Assembly: GCA_016748015.1 (NCBI GenBank)
Contig: JAAOMT010000523.1
Span: 471,591-513,446, forward strand
DNA: 41,856 nt
Origin: Geosiphon pyriformis
Lineage: Eukaryota > Glomeromycota > Glomeromycetes > Archaeosporales > Geosiphonaceae
Direction of reading: 5' to 3'
Part shown: piece by piece, positions 11,500 to 21,487 of the stretch
How the letters are laid out: the number at the start of each line of letters is the position of its first letter
Numbering within the stretch: the stretch's first letter is position 1
The notes under the pieces: generated by a model
Seen by the model: the letters and a program-made list of their open reading frames with translations, nothing else
Told to the model about the DNA's origin: nothing
Database searches by the model: none
Position numbers and translations under genes: made by a program

Positions 11500-13039
11500 T
11501 AAGAAAAACTTGCATTTGAATGTATGTGCTAGACCATTCTCTAAAAATGCTTTTATTTAATAATATAAGTGATAATAATAACATTTTGGTTTTTTTATTT
11601 TCCAAGTTTGTTGACTTTAATTATTTGCTGTTGTTCAGATTACATGTTTTGAAAAAACAAAACTTCAAATCTTTTAAATCTTTTGCATTAGATATTGAAT
11701 TATTTACTGTATCAGACAAAATTAATAGTGATAAATTAATTGTAATTAAAAAAATCTATTGAATTAATGGTTTTAGAAGAGCTTTTACTCTTTCAAAATT
11801 TCCAGAAATTTTTAAATCATCTTTTACATTGGAATTTAGTTTGAATAAGACAAAAAAATTGGCAATTTGTGAGAAAATTTTGGTCAATAATAATATTAAG
11901 AAAATAAACAGTTGTTTAGATTGGGAAGTAATTGTTAAGAAAATTCTAGTTAATTTTCCAAAGTCAATTGTGGAGTCAGTTTTTTCTAAATTTGGTAAAA
12001 TTATATCAATCAAAATACAGTTAATTGGTTTTGGCAGGTCTTGGTAGAATTTGAATTATCTGAGACAGCTGATTTGGTCACAGCTAGATAATTTGTATTT
12101 ATGAGAAAAAATTCTGTGCATGTAGCAAAGGCAATTAATGATAAACAAACATGAATATTCAGAGATTAACATCAGACTTTGCTGTATATTTTGCCAATTA
12201 GAACTACTGTTCATAATATTTCCGATTTGTTAACATTTTATGGTGAAAAAACCTGTGTTATTGGCTGTAATCCAATTATATATGCTCATAATAAAAATGT
12301 GGTTATTTGTTTTAATAATGAAGAGTCAAAAAATAGTGTTTTTGGTTTTCTGCCAGTTTTTAAGAATATAAATTTGTGCTGGGCTGGTCTTTCTTTGGTC
12401 TGTTGTGTTAAATGTAAACAATTTTGTCATATTTTTAATATGTATTCAACTGGTAAAAACTTGGGTGACCATAAAAAAAGAATTGTCAATTCTCAGAATT
12501 ATGTTTGCTTGACAAACATATATAAAAAAAAGCAGGCTTTAATTATCTACCAAGTTTTTTTTAGTAGCAAGACATAGACTTAGATGGTTTTATTTGCTGT
12601 TTTCTCTGGTAGTACTGGTTCTAGTTCTGGTTCTAGTTCCTCTGTTTTTAATATCTCAAATAAGAAAAAAAATGTGTTGGTTGCCAAAAATAATTTGTTA
12701 ATTAATAATTGTCTGGCTTTTCTGGAACATTTCTTAGAATTCTTAACAGATCAGGTTTCTGTCATAGTGCACAAACTCAGCAACATGGAATTAGTGTTTT
12801 TTGATCTTCTTTCTTTCTCTCACAACTTAACTGCCTCAATAGTTGCCAATTTAGATTCAGGTTCAGATATGATTTTGGATGGCCTTAAGTTGATGCCTTC
12901 ACCTTCTCTTGTTTCTTTTAATGTTTCAGCTTTGGGTTCAAGTAGTTTAAAAATTTTGACTACTAAGATGAGCTGTTTAAAGTCGAAATTGGTGGCTTTT
13001 AAGGCTTTTATTAATTTAGTTCTAGTAAAGTTGGATTAG
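11500..13039 (+). pseudogene. LINE copy 1 ORF1, remainder (RRM-like and CCHC knuckle)
   Basis: After the solo LTR the frame resumes LRKTCI, stop (TGA 11517-11519), MYVLD, and continues through KSFALDIELFTV to an RRM-like segment (VIVKKILVNFPKSIVESVFS, then KFGKIISIKIQLIG, about 11925-12035). After a frame change the next part reads LYILPIRTTVHNISDLLTFY. A CCHC knuckle follows near 12405-12450 (CVKCKQFCH...Y), whose fourth ligand is Tyr instead of Cys. A Ser-rich linker leads to the C-terminus SCLKSKLVAFKAFINLVLV. In intact relatives ORF1 binds element RNA. This copy is dead. Confidence 0.75.
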
Positions 13040-13080
13040 TTGTGTGCTAGCTTAATTTCTCTTATAAATACTTTCTCTTA

Positions 13081-16000
13081 ATGAGTAAATTGGTCTGAAA
13101 AATAGCTACATGCAATTTTTGGGATATTAATGTCCTTGTCAAGCAGAAAAACATTGTTTGTTAGCATAAAGAATCAGAAAATTTGGTTTCAATTGTTACA
13201 AAAATAAAGTTAAGATCTGATATTAAGCTCTAAATTATGAATAAATTTAATGAGATAAAGATTTTTTCATCTGAATTAAACAAGAAATTTTTTGGTGCTA
13301 AAGTAACAATTATTATAGACAATTCTTTGGCTTATCATGTGTCAAAGATTGAAAAAGTTTCTGGTTGTCTTATTTCAATTTGGCTTTTCTTTAAAAGCAA
13401 GCTTTCAATTACATTCCTAAGTTTATATCCTGGTGCTTCTACTGAGATTAAGTTTGAACTGGCTTTAAAAGTCAACTCTTTCATTGTTAAAGCAGTCAAT
13501 TCTAGCAGTTTTATGGTTTTGGATGGGGATTTTAATGAGAATAAGTCTAAAAAGAGTGCAAGTTTCAAGTTTTGTTCAAATTTAGGTTTAGTTAATTTAT
13601 TTAGTGAGCATTTATTGGTTGAGGTTTTTACATAAAACAATTTGAAAGATGTTAAAAAAGTCATTAATTATGTTTTAGTAAATGAGAGTTTGGCATCTGC
13701 AATTATGAATTATGTAGTCTATGCTCTGTTTTAATTTTTTAATACTGATTACAAGACTGTTTTAGTTTCAATTGGTTTGGATGGTCTTCTGAATATTCAG
13801 TTGAATAACACAAACAGACTAATAAAAATTGTTGAAAGTTTAGAATCAAAAATGCAAATAATGTTAAATGGGCATGATTTAAGTATTGTTCTTTAACCAA
13901 GTTTTTAGTGATAGAAAATAAGTTCTCAAAGACAAAAACTTGTGAGGATCTGAATACTATGTGAAAATTGTTGGAAAGAATAATAGTAGAGTCAGCAGAT
14001 AAAACATTTTTTAAGTATTGGTTTAGTGAATTGCAGTGTATAAGAAACTGGCAATCATCAAAGTTTTTTGGATTGAAACTACTAATTACCAAGATTGTTA
14101 AAAAATTAAGCTTAGATAACATAAGTGGATTTAAATATCTTGCTAAAAAATGGTTAACTTTGAATAGTAATAAGACTCTTAAATTTATTGTTATAGTTTT
14201 GAATAGTAAAAATTCAATAGATGTTCTCAAATATTTGTTAATAATTTATAAAAAATATAGAAAGTCCAAGCTTTATAAATCGAAATTGACTGAAAAGACT
14301 TTTATTAGGAAGGTTATTAAAAAGTGCATGAAAAATTTTTGTTCTAATAAAGAGAGCATGATCAAAAGTATTCTGGATTGGCTTTTTTGCAAAATAGTTT
14401 TGAATTACTTGGTGGTAGAAGGTGAGTTGGTTTTGGAGCTAAAAGAAGTAAAACTTAATGTTAATAAGATTATAAAAGAATAGATAAGAAAATAAAATGT
14501 GCTTTTAGTAATATCTAATCTTTGGGCTCATTAATATTCACCATTAAATTATGTGAATGATAATGTCTTCTCTGATGTGATGAGTATAATCAATATAGAA
14601 AATTTGTTTTTGGTTATTGATGGTCTGTTTGATGATAAGACTGTTGATCTGTCTGGCATTTCTAATAAACTTTGGAAGCATAATAATAACAATGTAGTAA
14701 GATGTTTTCTGAAAATGTTAAACACATATTTGTTCTTTGACAGTGTTCTTGTTTTATGGAAGAAAACTTGAATCTTAATGATTTTGAAATCTTATAATTG
14801 GGATAAGGTCTTAATAAACACTCAACTTATTGTTCTAATTAAGATGGCTAAGAAAATTTTTTCCAAAGTTCTTTCTAATCAGATTTCAGCTGTATGTAGC
14901 AGGTTTGGTGTTCTTTAGAGTAATAATTTTTCAGTTTTAAAGAGTACATTCATTTAGTCTTCTGTGTTTACTGTTAAGTCAATAGTTAAAGATGTTTTGG
15001 AAAAAAATAAAGAGCTTTGATTGGTCTTACAAGGTATACACAAAACATATGATTCAGTTGGTTGGCACTATTTAAGAGCTAGCTTATAGCAAATTAAAAT
15101 GTGTAAAAAGTTTATTGGGTTTTTTAATGGTATACATGAAGATAAGATTAATAAGATAATGATTGATTTTGGTCTTTCAAAAAACTATAGAATACATGAT
15201 GGATTAGACCAAAATGAAGTCTTCTTATCTTTTCTTTAAAAAATTTCTTATGATTCTCTGTTGTACAAAATTAAGAGACATGAACATTTGTGTGAATATA
15301 AGATTGATACTAAGTTTGTTGTTAAAATAGGCAGGATTGAGAACATTGATAAAATGTCTTCATTCTTTGCTATAAGTACATTCATTGATAATACAATCTG
15401 AATTGGAAATTGTTAAGTCTCTACACAATATGCTTTAGATATTGCAAGTAAATTTTTTAGAGTTAATGACATTTTAATTAACAATAAAAAGACTATAGTC
15501 ATTTTTATTAACCAAGATGTTAAAGTTGCTTCTTTGAAAATTAGTAGACTGCCAATTTTAATTGCTAAGAAAAGAGACTCACATAAATATCTTGGTATTT
15601 TTTGTCAATTAAGGAACTGTTTAAGCCAAGTCTAATAAAAAATTATTCAGATGTTTGATTTTTTGTTAATGTGGTGTTTAAAAAGACTATTATTGATAAG
15701 CAGTTCTCTTATCTGGTATTGGGTGTTCTTTAGCTTATAATTAGCTATAAGTCTCAGTTTAGTTTTGTCTTATTAAATGTGTACTATAAGTGGGATGTGA
15801 TAGTTAAAAAATATATTAAATTCAAGACTGGTTTGCCATATAACTTTTTAAGTAAAACTCTGCAATATTTTTCTCTGTATGATTTGAAATCATTCAAACA
15901 GATTCAGACTAAGAGCATATTATTATCAATAGTTATATTTGCTAATACTTAAAATATTCTTGAGCATTGGTTTAAACACTGATTTTTGGATTTGCAGGTT

Positions 16001-17738
16001 CTAGGTTAAGTCTTTTTAAATTTTTTGAGGCATTTTATCAGATTGCATGTTAGTTTTGTTAATAATTTTTTGACTGGAGTTGTGAAAGTCTTTTTGGTCA
16101 ATAGAATTTCTCTAAATAATGTCTTGTTTAATGCTTTTTGCAGTTCTAAAAAAGTCTTGATGTCTGATATTTTAAAGAAGTCTTTGTATTATAATTTAGT
16201 TCATTCTCTTAGAAGATTTGGGGTGGCATTTGGTGATAAACTTTTGGATAAAAAGGACAAAGTAATAGATTAGATCTCAGAGGCCCAGTGCTATTCTGGT
16301 TTAGATTGGCTTTAAAATTTTTGGGTAATAGTAAACTAACAGCATTCAGTTCTTCTTAAGTTAGCAAGCATTGTATCTTAAATATGCTGGATTTTGTTGG
16401 ATTTTCTGAGATTTATAAACATTTGCATAAGATTTGGTCAGATGTTTTGAATGTGTATACAGATTGCTTTTTAAGAAACTTAGACTCTTTTAAAGTTGCT
16501 AATAGGGCTGTTGCATATTTTTCTGTTGTAAATATGGGTATTGGCATTGAAATAGATAGTCTTCTGTTATCCACTTTAACTGAACTACAGACTGTTGCTT
16601 TGTCTTTGGAGTGTATTCTTTTGTCTTGTACAATAGTTCTATATTCGGACAGCCAAGTGGCTATTAATGCATGTGCTGCTAAAATTAATTATGTTATGCT
16701 GAATTTTTGCAACTATTATTAAATAAAAAGGAGACATATAAACAATTTAATAAGAGATAAAGATTTCTTAATTAAGTGGATAAAAGTTAAAAGTCATTCA
16801 GAGATATAGGGTAATAAAAAGACTGATCAATTGATTAGTAAAACTGCTAGATCTTGTTTGTTTCTGTTAATCAGGATTAAAAAATGTTATATTGTAATTA
16901 AAGACATAGCAGTCTTTGACAATACATATTACTTTATCCAGAATATATATATATCCATATCTTATGCTCAATAAGAGATTGGTTTTGGTTATTAAATAGT
17001 ACTTGGTGCTTTGATTAAGAAAGTAAATTGCTGTCTACTACTAAAGTATGGCACCCTAATTCGCATATGTTGTCTGACTTTATTAATAAAAAGTCTGCTA
17101 ATCTGTGAACTTATTTAATGAAGACTGTACATAGGCATTTACCAGTAGCAGTCAGAAAAAAATTATATAATAAGAATTATTTGAGTGTGCTGTATTTGCT
17201 GTGTAATGAAGTGAAGCTTTCAGATTATGCTTTTACATGCATTAAAAATATTGGAAGCTGTAAGAATATTCTTGCAAAGTTCTTTAATAAGTAAATTTCT
17301 GTGTCTGGTTTATGTAACCTTTTGTTTTCTCCTATGCTGAAAACTTTCTTCTATTGCTTGGTAAATGTGGACTTGTATAGTGTAATTTGTAAGAGTTTTG
17401 TGCTTAAAAATTGGTGTGTAAAAGCATTGGCAGTGTTTAAAACTAGAAAAAAAGCTGTGGTAGTTGTTGTTTTATTTGTGAGTTAATTAGTAGAGAAGCA
17501 TTGTTTATTGGTTTGGCTCAGTAGAGCTAGCTTTAGGGCTGGAATAGAAAAGACCAGTTTGATAAGTAATGGTGGTGTGGTATACAATTTGTTTTGTGAC
17601 TTAACAGCTGAATTGTCAGATAACATGATCCAACTTCTTAGTATTGCTAAGTTCTTTGCTGTTAGTTTTAATAAACATAAGCTGTGTTTCTTTTTTTCGA
17701 GTTTAATTAGCAGTATAAGAATTGTGATAGATGTATAA
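13081..17738 (+). pseudogene. LINE copy 1 ORF2: endonuclease, reverse transcriptase, RNase H
   Basis: Domains in order. The APE-type endonuclease starts near 13102 (IATCN) and keeps the LDGDFNEN motif (about 13520), but the expected TETKL reads TKIKL, losing the catalytic Glu, and TDH reads TDY. The linker and thumb-like region is at 13968-14483. RT shows KTYDSVGW (about 15040, first Asp kept), but the FVDD box reads FIDNT (about 15390), changing the second catalytic Asp to Asn. RNase H lies at 16384-16810 with VYTD, TELQ and YSDSQ still present, then KVKSHSEI followed by a stop. The C-terminal zinc-finger-like region is near 17180-17240. At least three frame changes and many TAA/TAG/TGA stops interrupt it. 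No activity is possible. Confidence 0.8.
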
Positions 17739-17789
17739 TATTGTTTTGTTTGGCCCAAGTAGCTGGTCACATGTAATAAATACATGAGT

Positions 17790-19020
17790 CATATCTAATT
17801 TGGGTTACTTAATTTGATTTTATAGATCAAATAACAATTGGATTTTATTTATTAAATTGTATTAATAATAAAAAAAGCAAACAAGTTTGAAATTTAGATT
17901 TAATAACAGCATTAACAATAGAAATAATTGGAAAAACAGCAGAAAAAAAAGCCAAAAGAGCAAAAGTCTTAATATAAAATTTTTTATTAACAGAAAAAAC
18001 ATAAAAAACTTAAAATCAATGACAAACTTAAGAAACAATTTAAAAAAAAGAGTAAAAACACTTTGTATTTAACAAAAAAATAATTCTAACTTTAATATCT
18101 ATAATAGTAGTAGCATCTAAAAGTTTTTTACCAAATATAGTATTTGTATAAAGTATTAGTTTTTGTTATTACAAGTTTTAATATCTTATAAGACTCAAAA
18201 GTAATAATAATAAAACATTAATCATAATAAAAATTAAAAAAACAAAGAATAAAACAAGTATAATTACTTATCTAAAAAATCAAATTACTAATTTTAAAAG
18301 CAATACAACCAAAAAAAAAGTTAATTAATTTGTTTTTAAATAAAAATATTTTAAAATAATAACTTTTTTTTAATTAAAGAAAGAAAAAATCCAAATATTA
18401 CTTTTTTAATTAATACAAACCAGTTACTAAAAGCAACAACAGCAAAAAAAAAGTTCTTAAAAGTCATAATAGTATATTATTACAAATCAATAGACTTACA
18501 TTTTACAGAATTAATAACATTAAAAACACCAAAAGTATTTATAATATTATTAAAAAATATACCAAAAAAAACATTATAAAATACAATAAAAATAAGAAAA
18601 AAAACCAGAAACTGTTAAAGAAAATTTCACAATTATAAACATGATCAAAAAAAAGACCACCAATAAAAATTTTAATAACAATAACTAAAAAATTTTTAAA
18701 AGCAAAGTTTATACAAAACAACTTAATATTATTTTTAGAAACCAACTTAAGTTTAACAAGTTAGTATTATCCAAGTAGAAAAATTAATCCAAAAACTATG
18801 AAAAATGTAATTAAAAACATGATAATATAAAATAATACAGAATAATACAAAAAAATACATAATAATACATAATAATTTGGGATAACATAATATAAAATAT
18901 GATAACATAATATAGCATAAAATAACTAATCAAAACTTATAATAATTAGTAATAACATAGAAAAATAAAACAATAACAAAAATAGCAAATAATAGTTAAC
19001 AATAACAAAACAATTAAAAG
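17790..19020. other. AT-rich region, A-biased on the + strand, no gene
   Basis: Sequence is A-rich and C-poor in G, with Lys/Asn-like codons if read on the + strand, but every frame is broken within about 60 codons. Near 18830-18950 it contains short repeats of AATAATAC and ATAACATAATAT type. It may be the decayed internal part of an LTR element ending in the old LTR that follows. I cannot name it. Confidence 0.5.
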
Positions 19021-19803
19021 CAATTTTGTAAAATTAAAGTGGTTATAAAAAATAAAAAGACAGATAAACAAAAATTAACTTCTTTCTACTTATATCTAAT
19101 ATATATTTCTTAATAAACTCTTACTTATATCTATACTCAACTTATTAAAATAAAATAAAAATATTCAAAGCCAAAATTACTTATACATAATTTTTGAATT
19201 TATGTGTTCTAATTAAATTAATTGTTGTTTTTTACCTTTATTCTTGGCCAAATGCTTTTAACATAAAATGTTTCAGACCATCAAACAACTTGGATCAATT
19301 GCTTTTAATTATGATAATTAACAATATTAATTTTTTTTTTTAAGTTTTATTTTATTTTATTTTTATTTTTTTATTTTTATTTTTATTTTTTTTATTCTTT
19401 ATTCTTTATTCTTTTGTAAAGCAGCAACATAAAAAAATTAACTGTTTAAAAATAGACTTTGTAATAATCTGATAAAAAAGAAAAGCTTCTCCTAAGATTA
19501 AATATTAATATTATCTTATTAGCTTACCAAAAAAGCAAAAAAACACTACTAGATCTTAATAATAACACTTGACTAATTCAAAAAAAATAGCTTACATATA
19601 CAAATTATAATATTGCAAAATTATATCTTTGTGTCTTATAATTAAAGAATTCTACAAGTAAATCTACATCTATTAAGAAACTTTTAGAGACTAATAACAT
19701 TAACACACTACATCAGTCTATAAAAAAAAACTTTTAAACTCCTCTTATTTAAATTTAGAGCACTAAATATTATCACTATATCTCATCAAGTTTACTTATA
19801 ACA
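19020..19803 (+). mobile_element. very old LTR-like remnant related to element A
   Basis: Several landmarks occur in the same order as in the element A LTR: GGATCAATTGCTTTTAATTA then a T-rich tract (19292-19420), ATTAGCTTACCAAAAAAGC (about 19520), a CTTATAATTAAAGAATTCTA block (about 19636) matching CATTATACAAAGAACTCAA, and a TCATCAAGTTTACTTATAACA end (19783-19803). Divergence is high and the left boundary is a guess. No primer-binding site follows, so it may be a solo or 3' LTR. Confidence 0.45.
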
Positions 19804-20585
19804 TTAGACAATAGATAAAACAAAAAATTAATTAAAGCCAATTTAATCTTAAAAGTAATATCAAATACGAAAATAGAAACCACTTATTTAAAAAACTTTT
19901 AACAACTAAAAATTGTTTTTTGGTATCATCAAAAGCAGCACCAAAAAACAAAAAAGCAAAAAATAATTTAATTTTTATTTAATTAGCCCAATTTTTAAAA
20001 TTAAATAATTCAATAAGTTGTTTTGCTTTTAGAACCAATGATAATCTGTTAAAAAACATTATATTTGAAATTACAAAAAGTTTTGGTATAATAATAGTAA
20101 ACATAAATAATTGTTACTGTTTTTTTGATTTTTTGGCTTTTTTAATTATTTATAAAGTGATAATAGTAGTATTGATAATAAAAATAAGAAAAATCAACTT
20201 GTTAGTTAGTCTATTGTTACAAATTTTAAAACTTTTAAAAAGAGTAAAAATAACATTAGAACCAATTTAAATATGTTTTTTAAAAAAACTTTGATTAAAA
20301 AAAACTATTATTAAAAGTAAAAAATACTTTAAAAATTACCAAAAGCAATTTATTACTACTAATATTTAAGAAAAATGTTACCAAAATGTTTTGTCTAATT
20401 GTTTCAATAATAAAAAAAACTTTTTTTTGTTGAAACTTTGTTAATTACAATAAAAAAAGTAATATTTAAAACTTTTTTGTTTTTTGTTTTAGTTGTGATT
20501 ATAAAAATAGAAGAAAAAAAAAGATTCAATTTATTTTTTTTGTAAAATTATATAATTTTTTTAAATTTGCTAAGTTTATATATAC
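19804..20585. other. AT-rich spacer, insertion site of element A
   Basis: No gene or recognised repeat. The last four bases, ATAC (20582-20585), recur immediately after the 3' LTR at 25966-25969 and form the target-site duplication of element A. Confidence 0.6.
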
Positions 20586-20656
20586 TGTTACTCATAGAAA
20601 TATAGGGAATATATATTAGCATAGTTATTAACCAATCAGAAGTAGACATAGTAAAA

Positions 20657-20820
20657 TGTGGAATTCTAGAATTCCTCTTAGGAATTGCAGAATTCCAGGA
20701 ATTACAGGATTCTTACAAGGAATTGCAAGATTCCAAAATTCCACGATTTCTCTCAAAAAAATTGCAGAATTCCAGGAATTCCAGGATTCCTGTTGTGAAG
20801 AATTGAGGAATTGAGGAATC
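20657..20820. repeat. U3 minisatellite of GAATTCC-type units, 5' LTR
   Basis: Three imperfect units of about 37-40 bp, each with AATTGCAGAATTCCAGGAATT or a variant. The core GAATTCCAGGAATTCC is built from GAATTC and TTCCAGGAA palindromes. The same array is in the 3' LTR (about 25167-25320) and in shortened form in the smaller LTR element. It lies just upstream of the TATA box, so it probably binds an activator. Confidence 0.85.
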
Positions 20821-20829
20821 TCAATTATG

Positions 20830-20837
20830 TATATATA
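20830..20837 (+). promoter_or_regulatory. TATA box of element A 5' LTR
   Basis: TATATATA lies directly downstream of the U3 repeats, in ATTATGTATATATAGCAG. It is kept in the 3' LTR. Transcription would start about 30 bases further right. Confidence 0.6.
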
Positions 20838-20942
20838 GCAGTAGGATTAGAAGCTAAAAAAACAGATCTCTCAGTTTAAATTTTATTTAGACAACTTTCC
20901 AAACCACAAATAAATAACTGTTTGTTATCTCAAACTCACTGC

Positions 20943-20969
20943 TACTATCAACATGAAGTGTTGATAGTA
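20943..20969. repeat. perfect 11-bp-stem hairpin in 5' LTR, loop TGAAG
   Basis: Stem TACTATCAACA / TGTTGATAGTA with the loop TGAAG. The 3' LTR has the same stem but the loop is CTTCA, the reverse complement. See the separate finding. Confidence 0.95.
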
Positions 20970-21457
20970 ATTGATACTTAACCACACTAGAACAATAGCT
21001 TTTAATCATGGCTATTGATGGAATACTAACTTGCAAATTGCTTTGGCTTATTTTTTTTCTTTTTTTATTTTTTTTCTTTTCTTTATTTCTTGCTTTGATT
21101 TTATTGTTGTTTACTAACTCTATTGAAGATTAACGTATGGAGTACTGACATCAGAATAAATGTGACTGGTAAAAGACCCAGAAATAAGAGTAGAACACTC
21201 GATTAAAGATAGCTTACCAGGAGAAATACCAGCCATCAAGCTGAGAAAAAAATTGATGAAACTGCAGTTTCGGGAAGCTATGGATAAAACTATTACCATT
21301 AAATCTCTATCCATTATACAAAGAACTCAACCAAACTCTTTAAATACAAACCTTTCAGACACAAATCTTCAGATCACTATCAACTGCAACTAGATTTGAG
21401 TATCAAGTTACAGATTTGTTATTTAATCCAACACCAGAAATAGTCACCTGTAACATT

Positions 21458-21473
21458 TGGTGCTCTCTGTGAG
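21458..21473 (+). promoter_or_regulatory. primer-binding site of element A
   Basis: TGGTGCTCTCTGTGAG begins two bases after the 5' LTR, the position of a tRNA-complementary PBS. The same TGGTGCTCT start is found after the LTR at the right edge of the window. I do not assign the tRNA. Confidence 0.75.
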
Positions 21474-21487
21474 ATATAATCCTATAG

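Larger units (their letters stand above)
10080..17790 (+). mobile_element. degenerate LINE (non-LTR retrotransposon), copy 1
   Basis: A two-ORF LINE of the type common in Glomeromycotina. ORF1 has an RRM-like segment and a CCHC knuckle; ORF2 has an APE-type endonuclease, reverse transcriptase, RNase H and a C-terminal zinc-finger-like region. Both ORFs are broken by many stops and several frame changes. A solo LTR (10535-11495) interrupts ORF1. CpG is almost absent: by hand I count two in 12001-13020. The 5' end is set roughly by where AT-rich flank gives way to coding-like sequence. The 3' end is set shortly after the last recognisable ORF2 residues near 17738; no clear poly-A or terminal repeat marks it. 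Confidence 0.85.
20586..21455 (+). repeat. 5' LTR of element A
   Basis: Runs from TGTTAC to GTAACA and matches 25098-25965 almost base for base. U3 holds GAATTCC-rich repeats (20657-20820); a TATATATA box lies at 20830-20837. R and U5 hold a perfect hairpin (20943-20969), a long pyrimidine tract near 21050-21090, and an AATAAA at about 20909. Confidence 0.95.

Noticed and set aside
13739-14230. 163-codon minus-strand open frame
   Set aside because: Antisense of LINE ORF2; the + strand carries the recognisable protein in the same place.
20657-20820. GAATTCC repeats as heat-shock elements
   Set aside because: Heat-shock elements need GAA and TTC blocks spaced by two bases; here the spacings are zero (GAATTC) or three (TTCCAGGAA), so the match is not canonical.
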